Source: Lampris incognitus
Lineage: Eukaryota > Chordata > Actinopteri > Lampriformes > Lampridae
Length of the DNA stretch: 64,000 nucleotides
Direction of reading: 5' to 3'
Assembly (NCBI RefSeq): GCF_029633865.1
Contig: NC_079219.1
Location: 49,613,008-49,677,007, forward strand
Part shown: positions 16,206-27,262 of the stretch, piece by piece
How the letters are laid out: each line of letters starts with the position of its first letter
How positions within the stretch are numbered: position 1 is the first letter of the stretch
Made by a program: the position numbers and the translations under genes
Notes under the pieces: model-generated
Databases searched by the model: none
What the model was told of the DNA's origin: nothing
Seen by the model: only the letters and a program-made list of their open reading frames with translations

Positions 16206-16981
16206 AAAATTAAATATCCCAAGACAACATAAAAAACAGGGTTCTTTTTCCGATCAGTTTTATGATTTAGAAAAATGACATTAATAAATTTAGAGTTTCA
16301 ACAATGATACCGCTCAACATAAATCTCAGGGTCTTAGCCTATAAAATGGCTAATCTCTTGTGCAGCTAGCCAGTGGAAACTACCTAGCATACAAGTGCCT
16401 AATCAAATGAAAGAAAATAACCAAATAAAATAACTGCACAATAAAGAACTGCAGGGTCCTCCCTGTTACACGAAAATAAATAAAACAAATGAAAAGCACA
16501 AAGTTAGTTGCCACCAAACACAACATCTGTAGCTAATAAATGTGATTAGCCTAGCTAACACTCACAAGTATAGCGTTTTACATGGTCCTCCCCCACATGG
16601 TGCGATGGATGCCTAACTCTGCTTGGCTATCCTTTACACATGGAAACACTCTAACAATAAATCTGCGAACATCACACAGTTTAACATTACAATCGGTAAC
16701 AGATCTCACATATTACATCTAACACAGCATTATTAACATGAATCTTTCCATATGTTCTGCATTAGATACCATTTTAACATAGAACGTTACCTCTTTTACA
16801 AGCTCTTAGAAACACAGCCGATCACTCTAGCGTACTTGAGGAAGGGAACGAAAAAAACCTGAACTTCCGGTTTAATCTCGGCTGTTCTAGCTCGCGCTGG
16901 GGGGGCTCCACAAGGCACAGCGCTCTCTGGTGGTTTTTTACTTTAGAAATCAATCCCCACCCGGCTACACGTACAACACAG
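16206..16981. mobile_element. Unidentified 776-bp insertion with 5-bp direct repeats
   Basis: The RTE sequence breaks at CTGGT (16201-16205) and resumes directly after CTGGT (16982-16986), so these bases look like a 5-bp target duplication around an inserted element. The insert has no coding region that I recognise. Five-base duplications suggest an LTR (solo LTR) or a hAT/Merlin-like element, but the ends do not show a clean TG...CA. The family is unknown. Confidence 0.6.
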
Positions 16982-17207
16982 CTGGTTTCACTACCGTCTT
17001 GCAAACCTACCCTTTATGTCTTGCTGACGCGCTTCTCCACCCACTCCACCCTGCATGAACTCTTCTTCAGCTCTCTTCGACTACTCCCTGATAATTTGAA
17101 CAGTTGACCCCAAGTATTTAAACTCATCCACCTTCATCACCTCCACTCCTTACATCCTCACCATTCTGCTGTCCTCCTCAATCATGCATAGGTATTCCGT
17201 CTTGCTC

Positions 17208-17676
17208 CTACTGACTTTCATTCCTCTTCTCTCCAGTACACCTCTCCAGGCTCTCCTCAACCTGCACCCTACTCTCACTACAGATTGCATTGTCATCCGT
17301 GGACATCACAGTCAATGGAGACTCCTGCCTGATCTCATCTGTCAACCCGTCCGTCACCACTGCAAACAAGAAAGGGATCAGAGCCGATCCATGATGTAAT
17401 CCCACCTCCACCTTGAACCCATCCATCACTCCTACCGCACACCTCACCACTGTCACACTGCCCTCATACATATCCTGGACCACTCTTACATACCTTTCTG
17501 CCAACCCCGACTTCCTCATACAATACCACACCTCCTCTCTCGGCACCCTGTCATATCCATCCATCCATTATCCGCGGGGATGCTGGAGCCTATCCCAGCA
17601 GTCATTGGGCGGCAGGCGGGGGGACACCCTGGACAGGCCGACAGGCCATCACACAGAGCTGACCCCCCGCACACGC

Positions 17677-17771
<95 letters not shown>

Positions 17772-17930
17772 GCTCGAACCCAGAACCTTCTTGCTGTGAG
17801 GCGACCGCGCTAACCACTGCGCCACCGTGCCGCCCACCCTGCCATATGCTTTCTCTAAATCCACAAAGACCCAGTGTAACGCCTTCTGACCCTCTCTAGA
17901 CTTCATGAACACTCTCAAAGCAAACATTGC
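17208..17930 (-). pseudogene. RTE reverse transcriptase palm region (copy A)
   Basis: On the minus strand 17850-17930 gives ALHWVFVDLEKAY, the start of RT motif A. After the SINE insertion the frame continues as YDRVPREEVWYCMRKSG, VGLHHGSALIPFLFAVV and TDDNAICSESRVQVEE. The conserved FADD is TDD preceded by S instead of A/F. Upstream, at about 18240-18430, motifs NGKAVGPD-like (KAVGPDDIPVEAW) and ERLPEERRRS mark the RT N-terminus. Several frameshifts separate these parts, so the gene is a pseudogene. Confidence 0.85.
17557..17834 (-). mobile_element. SINE family 1 inside the RTE RT domain
   Basis: A minus-strand copy of the tRNA-derived SINE: the head (B box GGTTCGAG complement, GCAGTGGTTAGCGCGG complement) lies at 17760-17834 and the tail (GCGGGGATGCTGGAGCC complement) at 17565-17600. 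A long AC run (about 17677-17765) is expanded within the body. It is bounded by 13-bp direct repeats CACCCTGTCATAT (17544-17556) and CACCCTGCCATAT (17835-17847), the target-site duplication. The site is exactly the codons for the RT motif YDRV. Confidence 0.9.
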
Positions 17931-17938
17931 GTCTGTAG

Positions 17939-18056
17939 CAAAGAACGTTGAATCAGTTCATCTGGACACAGCGTTTATTGACAGATATCCTTCATCGCTC
18001 ATCATCAATAAACGTTGTGTCCAGATGAACTTATTCTATTGAGCGAAGACATCGAA
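17939..18056. mobile_element. 118-bp hairpin insertion with 7-bp target duplication
   Basis: RTE sequence is interrupted between two copies of TCTGTAG (17932-17938 and 18057-18063). The insert contains 26-bp inverted arms (17956-17981 and 18005-18030) with one mismatch, built on GTTCATCTGGACAC. The same TTGTGTCCAGATGAAC word occurs at 42549-42562 next to another hairpin repeat. It resembles the terminal part of fish Penelope-like elements; a small non-autonomous hairpin element is an alternative. Confidence 0.6.
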
Positions 18057-18239
18057 TCTGTAGTGGTCTTTCATGGCATGAAACCATACTGCTGTTCACT
18101 TATCATCGCCTCTCCTCTTAGCTTCCACTACTCTTTCCCATATCTTCATGCTGTGGCTGATCAACTTTATACCTCTGTATTTACTACAGTTCTGCACATC
18201 GCCCTTATTCTTGAAAAAAATATATTATTATGCTTCTTC

Positions 18240-18955
<716 letters not shown>

Positions 18956-19065
18956 CTTCCTCTTCTTGGTCTGCAGAGTCATCCTACAAACCACCATCGG
19001 ATGCTGCCTAGCTACATTCTCCCCTGTTACCACCTTGCAGTCTCCAATCTCTTTCAGATTGCATA

Positions 19066-19835
19066 TCATGCATAAGATATAGTCCACCTGCATGTGTGCA
19101 CCGTCCTCCACTCTTGTACGTCACCGTGTGTTCCTCCCTCTTCTTGAAATATGTATTCACCACATCCATTTCCATCCTTTTTGCAAAAATCCACCACCAT
19201 CTGTCCTTCCACATTTCTCTCCTTGACATCATACCTACCCATCACCTCCTCATCACCTCTGTTCCCTTCACAAACATGCCCATTGAAGTCTGCTCCAATA
19301 ACCACTCTCTCCTCCTTAGGTACCCTCGCCACCACTTTATCCAACTCACTCCAGAATTCTTCTTTCTCTTCCATCTCACACCCAACTTGCGGGGCATATG
19401 CACTGATAACATTCATCATCACACCTTCAATTTCCAGCTTCATACTCATCACTCTGTCTGACACCCCGACACACTCTTGACATCTTCCTTCAGAATTACC
19501 CCTACCTCTTTTCTCCTCCTGTCCACATAATGGTAGAAGAGTTTGAACCCTCCTCCGATGCTCCTGGCCTTACTCCCCTTCCACCTGGTCTCTTGCACAC
19601 ACAGTATACCTACCTTTCTTCTCTCCATCATATCAGCCAGCTCTCTCCCTTTACCAGTCATAGTGCCAACATCCATAGTTCCGACTCTCACCTCCACACT
19701 CCTACCCTTCCTCCTCTCCCACTGCCTCCGGACATGCCTTCCCCCTCTCCTTCCCCTTCGCCCAACAGTAGCATAGTTTCCACCGGCACCCTGCTGGCCA
19801 ACAGTACCAGTGGTGGTCGTTGGTAACCCGGGTCT
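19066..19835 (-). pseudogene. RTE AP-like endonuclease (copy A)
   Basis: In two minus-strand frames the endonuclease is readable. VGTMTGKGRELADMMERRKV and [14 protein letters not shown] give the catalytic Glu motif (QETRW). [33 protein letters not shown] (the GDFN-like motif) and [19 protein letters not shown] follow. One frameshift near 19450-19465 separates the halves. The enzyme nicks target DNA to prime reverse transcription in RTE elements. This copy could not make it. Confidence 0.85.
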
Positions 19836-19960
19836 GGATCGATCCGGTATGGAAATCTGATTTATGATCCACATATTTGATTTTACGCCGGATGCCCTTC
19901 CTGACTCAACCCTCCCCATTTATCCGGGCTTGGGACCGGCACTAAGAGTGTAGTTCCACA

Positions 19961-20398
19961 CACTAAAGAGGGTCAAGAGTATGGGAGATGCGGGAGCAGA
20001 CAGGTTCTCGGAGCTTGGAATACTCGCTCGATGGCGTTTTAAGCCCCCAACGTACTCTTCAAGGCAGCGCTGCATGGAAGGCACTCCCCGCCCCCTACAG
20101 TTTCAGCCAATCACAGCACGGGTGCTAGAGTTCAACTTTTTCCCTCCTTCTGCACTGATAGGGTCATGTTGTGTCGAGCCTTCTTAGTATTCTAATAATA
20201 GCGATTTTCATGCGTATTAGCAGTAGTGCTAGTTATACCCCTAGCGCATCCATTCAAAAAGCCATTTCTCCCGAAAACAAAACAAACGGCAATCTTAAAA
20301 GTGCAGCGTTTGACGAAAGTTTGACTCGTGTACATTCACAAAAAGACCCTAGATTGCATGTTGGCGACAGTTTTGCTTCGACTTACTTAGCTGCTATG
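19961..20398. other. Unassigned sequence, possibly piggyBac interior
   Basis: If the two piggyBac ends belong together this should be the 5' part of that element, but I cannot recognise transposase codons here. It contains a CCAATCACAGCACGGG word at 20106-20121. No gene is called. Confidence 0.35.
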
Positions 20399-20570
20399 TC
20401 TAGATGTCTTACAACGTATCTAGCAACAACTGGATGCCTAAAGGATCAGTCTGTTAACTGCGAGACAACCTAGTTTTAAGTGAGCTGCACAAAGGCATGG
20501 TTGAGTGGGTGTCTTTCCAAAACTCCTTTAGGCATCCAGTTGTTGCTAGATACGTTGTAAGACATCTAGA
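20399..20570. repeat. Perfect 47-bp inverted repeat with 78-nt spacer
   Basis: The arm at 20399-20445 (TCTAGATGTC...CTAAAGGA) is exactly complementary to 20524-20570. No mismatch is visible in 47 positions and similarity stops abruptly on both sides. The transcript could fold into a long hairpin. It does not resemble a target duplication or a known element end. It lies 150 bases inside the putative piggyBac right end. Confidence 0.9.
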
Positions 20571-20735
20571 TGCGCACTGTGTACACTCAGTGAAAATGTT
20601 ATGCTTTCTTACGTATTCTCCACAGAAAACGAGCCAAGGCCAACGACTCTCAGGCTGAAAAAAGAATTCATTGCATCACCTTTCTTTAACTAACCATTCA
20701 GTACGGGTCCCACAGACCCAAACACCACACAAGGG

Positions 20736-21339
20736 TAAATATTTTTTTGTCCCGAAACCAACAAAACAAAAACGTTATTTTTTTGTTTTCTTGTTTCTTG
20801 TATCACATTCCACCGTCGGAAAATACTCATATCAGATTAAACACGAATCATGAAACTGAAAAGCACTGCACTGCAAAGGTAGAAGTTTGAGGCATAACCT
20901 CACTATTTCAAAATCACACATCTCAGGGGCCCGGGGACATTTGCAAGGGTTGAATGTGATCGAAATGAATTATATAAGAACAAATATTGAGTAGTTGGGT
21001 GATTGTGGTTCAGATATGAGAGCAGAGTCTGCCATGTGTTGTGGTATCACATGGCCCTTTAGTTTCATCTCCTGTATTAAGAGAAGGGACTTTCATCACA
21101 GCATGGAGGTCTATCAAAATCATACAGATGTTATAGAACATACAGAAAATCCTCCAAGCATACATTTTATTAAAAAATGTGCAAAATATAAAGAATGAAT
21201 AAAATAACTATGATAAACAACGGACGAACTTCATACATCGCCACTTTTCTAACACATTGTAAGGGCACCTCTAGCTCTTCATTTCCTAGAGACACAAAAC
21301 AGACTAAACCGTTTTCATAAACTAAAGTTGGATTTTTTA
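20736..21339. other. No gene seen
   Basis: AT-rich spacer between the piggyBac end and the repeat that hosts the gypsy insertion. Confidence 0.45.
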
Positions 21340-21592
21340 GGGGTTCAAACTCGAAGGGCTGAAACCCTATTGCTTTTGTACTGGTTTATTTATTTATTTA
21401 TTTATTTATTCTTCAGAAATATTTGAGCAAATTCCCGCGAGACCTGGAAGAGGCATGGGATTTTTGGATGTTGTTGCGCAAGTACGGCCCGAAAAATATG
21501 ACCCCAATCGGCCTGATGGGGGCACTATAGTTAAAGGTCAACTTTGAAAATTCACAACTCCTACTCCCTAAATCCGATTTACACGAAACTTG
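21340..21592. repeat. Interspersed repeat, left half, split by the gypsy element
   Basis: Words such as ACTCCCTAAATCCGATTTAC and GGGGGCACTATAG are typical of a widespread unclassified fish repeat. The text breaks at the LTR and continues at 29293 (CTTGGAACAGACGTCCGTC), giving an apparently continuous repeat when the gypsy element and one CTTG are removed. Confidence 0.5.
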
Positions 21593-22312
21593 TGTAACCA
21601 GGTTAAAATTAATGTTTTTATTTTATTTTGTTTGAGTATGAAATATCACCAAATCCTGTCTGTGTGCTGTTATTTGTGTTTACTACATTTTATTTTATGT
21701 CATTATTTACTTTTATGTATGTTTTACAACGACCGTCATATACATGTACTGTCGCTTTAAGAGAGAGGTCTTGTGGGTACACGGAAGAGGGAACGCGGGA
21801 GAGGCCTTTTTTTTTGTGTGGGGGGAGTCTCAAGCAGCGACCGAGCCGAGCCACGCATTTTTCTTACCGTAGGACAGTTTTGCTGGTTGAGGAGAACGTA
21901 ACCTTGAGTATCCCTGTAAGAAGATACTGCAAGCTGTGGGATAAAATACTTGTTTATCCTTTCTTACATCGGAGTCCCGTGGACGGTTTCTCCTTCTAAC
22001 GCACACGAGTGAAGTCCGGCCAGTGGTTGAACTTCGACCCCCACGTCCGTAAGAAACACCGCTCCCGCTGGAGGACTGGACGTTTGTCGAAGGGTTTGAA
22101 ACCAAAATAAATGGCAAGGTGGGCCAAATAGAGTCCTGTGTGTCCCCCCTCCTTCCTTGATCATGATGATGATGATGATGATGAGAGACTGAGGGCCCCC
22201 CACAACACCTGGGGCCCCACCCAACTAGAACACAACGCAGAGCTAATGATGAGAGTGACGGGCGTGCAGAAGGCTGACCAGCAAAAAACAGCATAGGACT
22301 GCCCCCGTTACA
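21593..22312 (+). repeat. 5' LTR of gypsy element
   Basis: 720 bp, TGTAAC...GTTACA. It carries a (GAT)n run at about 22163-22184. A promoter would be expected here but no canonical TATA box stands out. A CCAAAATAAATGG word around 22100 may serve polyadenylation. Confidence 0.93.
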
Positions 22313-22332
22313 TTGGTGCCGTGACCCTCCTG
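22313..22332 (+). promoter_or_regulatory. Primer-binding site, probably tRNA-His
   Basis: Immediately after the LTR the sequence reads TTGGTGCCGTGACCC. TGGTGCCGTGAC is complementary to the 3' end (with CCA) of vertebrate histidine tRNA, as used by other His-primed retroelements; the match weakens after 12 bases. This is where minus-strand synthesis would start. Confidence 0.6.
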
Positions 22333-22769
22333 GATTCTGAGAGTGACATCAGTTGCTCGCCGCGGGAGGCTGCTGTCGTCATCAAGCCTAAGACGTCCTC
22401 AGGTATTTCTATAGACTGTACACTCATGTTACAGTGGACTGGAGTTGAGCTGTGTGGACACTGGACAGTCATAGCTGTGGTTACCATGGACTGGGCTTGT
22501 GAACAGGACATTTGTATATACTGAAGGAAGAAAAACACACAAAAAAAGGAAAAAAGGTTAATGTTGATGTGATTGAAGGACTCGTGTGAATAATCTATTG
22601 ATGTAAACTACTGGATATGTGCATATGTGATTAATTTATTGGTGAATTTGTTGATTGTGTGTGATTGTTTCAATCGCTTAGTGATTTCTAGATTCAATTA
22701 TTTAAATGAATTGAGCTTTTCACTTTTTTATTTTATTTTTTGTTTTATCTGAGTGTTAGAGGTAGGAAC
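22333..22769 (+). other. Gypsy 5' leader
   Basis: Untranslated leader between the primer-binding site and the gag ATG, becoming AT-rich before the start codon. It would normally carry packaging signals; none can be identified by eye. Confidence 0.6.
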
Positions 22770-24317
22770 ATGGCAAAGGGTGGTTCGTACGTAGGTGGGG
22801 GTAACATTGCTGATCAGGATCTTTTGGATCGCCAGTGTGCTATGGAGAGGGGGTACCAGTTAGATGTGGGTGAGGGTTTACGGCTAGGTGTAGGTAGGAG
22901 TTTCGGGCAGCTCTTAGAGAGCGGGGAACCAGACACCAGAGCACCAGGACCTAGAGACCCGACCACATTTGGCACTCCTCAGTTCACCTCCACACGCTAC
23001 GTAGAACGGGCCAGGCCAGGTATCAGCGAAGGGGCTGTGCTAGGTAACAGCGAGCAGCCAGTGGGTGAGTTAGCCATGCTCATTACTCGGTTAGCAGAGA
23101 AGATAGGAGAGTCAGTCACTACTAAGCTGCAGGAAACACAAATGCTTAGAAACACACACACAGACAGTGCTAGGTCTGCTGAACAGCGTTCGGAGACAGT
23201 GCCTAGTGTTAGAGTAGTAATGCAGACAGACGCTAGGGAGCCTCCTATTTTCAGGGGCGATAGCTCTGATAAGTTTACAGTTCATGAGTGGGAGAGCCTT
23301 ATGACTTTGTATTTGAGGAAGCGAGCCATTCCAGTTAGTGAGCAGTCACATGAGATTCTAGCTAAGCTTATGGGGAAAGCAAGGGACGTGGTGAGGATAA
23401 AGCTGCGCAACACATCTGTCGACCACATAGCGAACCCCCACATTATTTTTGATGTACTGAAGCAACACTTTAGTGACCTCACATACTCGAGCATGCCCCT
23501 GGCGGACTTTTACAGTACGCTGCCCAAGCCAGGTGAGGACGCTATGGAGTATTGGATTAGGCTTAATAAAACAGTGGAGGTGGCTGACGAATGCTTGAAG
23601 TGGCAGGGCCGTAGTATTGAAGAGCCAAGCCACGAGGTAAGCATGATGTTTATCAAACACTGTCCAGATCTGTCTCTTGCCAATGTTTTTAAGTTCAAGT
23701 CCGCAGGGAAATGGTCTGCTAGCGAGATCCAGGAGAGGCCTGATGAGCACATGCTGGAGAGGAAGTCCCGTGTTGCTGCAGGTGGACAACGTGAAGCAGG
23801 CGCGGTAGAGCGTAGGTTCCATTCACAGGTTCATGTCCCTGTAGTCGACATGGCTCCCGACTTGAACACGACCGTGCCGGTGGTGCCATCTCCCATCCCG
23901 GCTCATGCGTCATCTCCTATACCATTTTGTGCAAGGTCTCCTACACCGTCTCCCACACCGTCTCCCGCACCTGTCTCTGGCGGTGATGACTATATGAGGA
24001 GTTTGGTGAGCTTGCTAGACCGTTTGGTCACAATGCAGACTCAGGTTCCAGTTAGCGCTGCAGTCCGGACACCGACGCTGACTCAACCACCAGCTAGCGC
24101 CGCAGGGCGGGTGTCAGACGCACCACAGAGGTTGTGCAGGGTTTGTAAGTCTCCGGATCACTCCACATTTTCCCACTGCAGCCGGGAGAACCGATGTATA
24201 AACTGTTTGTCTCCTGGTCATTGGAAGAGGGACTGTCCTCACCCTCAGCCGCCCAACCAGCTCCGTTCTCAGCCTGGTGGAAGAGCTGTTCTTCAGTCTT
24301 GTCCGTTAAATTACTAA
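22770..24317 (+). CDS. gag: Gypsy Gag (capsid and nucleocapsid)
   Basis: An intact frame of about 515 codons from the ATG at 22770 (codons before it in the frame use no ATG). The middle (around residues 150-320) has the capsid-like Retrotrans_gag layout with EPPIFRGD, HEWESLMTLYL and DFYSTLPKPGEDAMEYWIRL. A Pro/Ser-rich stretch (SPTPSPTPSPAP) follows. Near the C-terminus are cysteine-rich motifs CRVCKSPDHSTFSHC and CINCLSPGHWKRDC, the latter a classical CX2CX4HX4C zinc knuckle that binds RNA. The protein would assemble the particle. Its 3' end overlaps pol by about 124 bases in the -1 frame, so pol is probably expressed by -1 frameshifting. Gag is the only uninterrupted gene of this copy. Confidence 0.9.
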   Translation: MAKGGSYVGGGNIADQDLLDRQCAMERGYQLDVGEGLRLGVGRSFGQLLESGEPDTRAPGPRDPTTFGTPQFTSTRYVERARPGISEGAVLGNSEQPVGELAMLITRLAEKIGESVTTKLQETQMLRNTHTDSARSAEQRSETVPSVRVVMQTDAREPPIFRGDSSDKFTVHEWESLMTLYLRKRAIPVSEQSHEILAKLMGKARDVVRIKLRNTSVDHIANPHIIFDVLKQHFSDLTYSSMPLADFYSTLPKPGEDAMEYWIRLNKTVEVADECLKWQGRSIEEPSHEVSMMFIKHCPDLSLANVFKFKSAGKWSASEIQERPDEHMLERKSRVAAGGQREAGAVERRFHSQVHVPVVDMAPDLNTTVPVVPSPIPAHASSPIPFCARSPTPSPTPSPAPVSGGDDYMRSLVSLLDRLVTMQTQVPVSAAVRTPTLTQPPASAAGRVSDAPQRLCRVCKSPDHSTFSHCSRENRCINCLSPGHWKRDCPHPQPPNQLRSQPGGRAVLQSCPLNY

Positions 24318-26734
24318 ACCCACACCTAGAGAGGGATGGTGTGGGTAATGTAGATGTATCCCTCACTGATGTCTCCGACCTGGCTCACTTGTATGAAGAC
24401 AAGTGTGCCAAAGCACCTCAGGGTTCGCGTATGGTCATTCAGGCGACACAGAGGATTCAGGCTTTCAGTGACTTGTTCTATGCTCCTGTTCTTGTCAACC
24501 AGAGTGTGCAGCTTAATGGCATGTTGGATACTGGCTCTATGTCATGCAGTATCAGTGAAAATGCAGTAGAGAAGCTCCGCTCTGGGGGTGTTTTACCTGA
24601 GAAGCAGCAGCCTGAAGAGAACATTGTCTTGATTGGCTGCGGTGGTCTGGAGACTAGGCCTGATGGTTTTTATGACCTCAACATGCAGCTTTATGGTGTT
24701 TCCTTTGTCATACCCACTCTGGTCGTGCCCGGTCAGCATGATGATCTGATAGTCGGCACAAACTTCATTAAACATGTGGCCCATGTACTCAAGAGTGGTA
24801 CTGAGTACTGGGACATCGCGTCCAGACAGGAACATCCGTCTAGTCCTGACGTTGAACAGTTCTTGTCCATGTTCACGAATGTAGAGCGCTGGAGGGGTGG
24901 TGCAGTTCCTGAGAAGATAGGTACTGTTAAGCTCACCCAGGCCGTGACACTCTTACCGAGGCACGAGCACTTAGTCTGGGGCAGACTTCCTGCTAAGGTG
25001 CCTATGTCAGCTGGAAGCACTGTTGTTGTGGAGCCGACAGACTCCAAGGCCATGCCATGCAGTGTCCTCGTAGGTCGACTTGTCACACCACTCTGGGGTG
25101 ATAGGTGGGTACCCATGACTGTTGTCAATCCATCTGACAAAGCCATCACACTGAAAAGGAACTGCAAGTTGGCTGATGTGTTTCCATGCTTGGCGATTGA
25201 GGACTTTAATGTTTTCCAGGGACTGCAATCAGTTGCAGGGAGGCATGAGTCCAACGCCACAGATAGTGCCTGTCCCCCTGTCCAGCCGGCTAGGAGTTTG
25301 TCAGAGCTCGGACTCAGTGACATTGACCTCAGCTCCTGTCAGGTTAGTGAGGCATGCAAGTCCCAGCTCACTCAGCTGCTCACCGAGTACCATGACATCT
25401 TCTCCAGGGACTCTCTGGACTGTGGCGAGGTCACAGGATACACACATCGCATCCATCTGGTGGATGAGCGCCCCTTTCGCTTGCCCTACAGGAGGGTTCC
25501 CCCAGCCCACTATCAGAAGTTGAGACAGGTTCTCACTGATATGGAGGAGAAAGGGATTATCCGGAAGTCCTCGAGCGCATACGCTTCACCGCTGGTTATG
25601 GTATGGAAGAAGGATGGCGGGCTTCGGATCTGCACTGATTTCAGATGGCTGAATGCTCGGACCTTGAAAGACGCTCATCCCTTGCCACACCAGTCGGACT
25701 GTCTTGCCGCGCTGGGTGGTAACTGCCTCTTTAGTACGATGGACCTCACCTCTGGCTTCTTCAACATCCCAATGCATGAAGATGACAAGAAGTACACTGC
25801 TTTCACGACTCCCCTTGGGTTGCATGAATACAATCGCATGCCACAGGGCCTTTGTAATAGCCCTGCAGCCTTCATGAGAATGATGATGGGGATCTTTGGG
25901 GATCTGAACTTCACGAAGCTTTTGTGCTATCTTGATGATCTTCTTGTCTTCGCGCCGTCAGAGGTTGAGGCTCTGTCGAGGCTCCGCACTGTGTTTCAGA
26001 GGTTGAGGGAGAACAACTTGAAACTGGCTCCGAAAAAGTGTCATCTGCTGCAGAAGCAGGTGCGGTTTTTGGGCCACGTGGTTGATGGCGGAGGTGTGTC
26101 TGTCGATCCCTCCAAAGTAGAGGTCATCTCCAACATGACAGTGCAGGATCTCATGGAAGGTGATGGGTGCACGCCTTCTGTTCGTAGGATCAAATCTTTC
26201 CTTGGTATGGTATTTTACTACCAGCATTTCCTCCCGAACTGCTCCTCCGTGGCTAAGCCCCTGTTCGCCCTTACAGCTGGACAAAAGAGGAGGGGGAGGT
26301 CAGCTAAGGATAAGAAGCCCCATGGCAGCTTCCGTAAGCTTACCTCCGCAGACTGGACGGTGGAATGTGGGGAAGCATTTGATCTGTTGAAGACGATGTT
26401 ACTGGAGTGTGTGGTGCTTGCCCATCCAGACTTTGAGGTGCCTTTCATTTTGTCGGTCGATGCGTCTTTGGACGGACTCGGCGCGGTGCTGTCTCAAGTG
26501 CCACGAGGAGAGTCCAAGGCCAGACCTGTTGGTTTTGCAAGCAAGTCCCTCAGTGCCTCACAGCGGAAGTATCCAGCTCATAGACTGGAGTTCATGGCGC
26601 TGAAGTGGAGTGTTTTTGAAAAGTTCAGCCACTGGCTGAAGGGTCAAAGCTTCACCGTTAGGACAGATAATAAGTCAGGAGCAGGACCCCTGCATCTCCA
26701 AGGTGTTTCCCTTTGTCGCTGTTGTACAGGGTGA
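24194..26734 (+). pseudogene. pol: Gypsy Pol: protease, RT and truncated RNase H
   Basis: The open frame runs about 846 codons. Aspartic protease active site LDTGS is at residues 111-115. Reverse transcriptase follows with SSAYASPLVMVWKKDGGLR, DFRWLN, LFSTMDLTSGF (motif A Asp), LCNSPAAF, and YLDD at about residues 579-582. LGHVVDGGG and a thumb/connection region come next. RNase H begins with LSVDASLDGLGAVLSQ, RKYPAHRLEFMALKW and TVRTDN. It then breaks off: the remaining RNase H and the tether to integrase are missing, and the frame ends in unrelated codons at 26734. The frame is -1 relative to gag, and the visible ATG at 24194 is probably not used as a start. The RT itself appears intact. 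Confidence 0.88.
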
Positions 26735-27262
26735 CAAAGGACCCAGCTTCCAAGCAGAGGAGGTCTCAGTATGTTTTACCTCTGAGTCTGAAAGACAAGG
26801 CACTGTCTGGCATCCACGATCACACTGGTCATCAGGGCCAGGACCGTACTCTCTCTCTTGCAAGGCAGCGTTTTTATTGGCCTGACATGGAGAGGGATAT
26901 CAGAGCATATGTCAGATGCTGTCGGAGATGTGTGTTTGGGAAGACCCCAGAGCCAGCTGCTTGCGCGCCCCAGGAGAGCATTAAAACTTCCGCACCGATG
27001 CAGCTTGTGTGTATGGATTTCTGGTCCGCGGAGGACAGTAAGCAGCGGTCAGTCGATGTCTTAGTGGTTTCTGACCACTTCACTAAGCTTGCTCACGCGT
27101 TCCCCTGCACCAATCAGACAGCGAAGCAGGTCGCCAAGAAACTCTGGGATCATGTATTCTGTGTTTACGGGTTTCCGGAGAGAATACATTCTGACCAGGG
27201 CACAAACTTTGAGAGCAACCTGATTGCAGTGCTTCTCAAGTTGGCAGGTGTAGCGAAGTCCC
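26713..27262 (+). pseudogene. Gypsy integrase N-terminus and core, truncated
   Basis: In a different frame from RT, the sequence gives the integrase zinc-binding domain (GIHDHTGHQGQDRT with the two His, then VRCCRRC with the two Cys). The catalytic core start CMDFW and HSDQGTNFES supply the first two Asp residues of DDE. After LAGVAKSH the reading jumps, by an internal deletion of roughly 20 codons, to sequence that normally follows the catalytic Glu. The third catalytic residue is therefore absent and the enzyme cannot have been active. Confidence 0.85.

Noticed and set aside
17645-17770. Thr-His and Cys-Val repeat frames
   Set aside because: AC repeat inside a SINE.
21830-22294. 154-codon minus-strand frame duplicated at 28810-29274
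   Set aside because: The two copies lie in the gypsy LTRs, antisense to the element; duplication and near identity reflect the LTRs, and the His/Ile runs come from a (GAT)n stretch.
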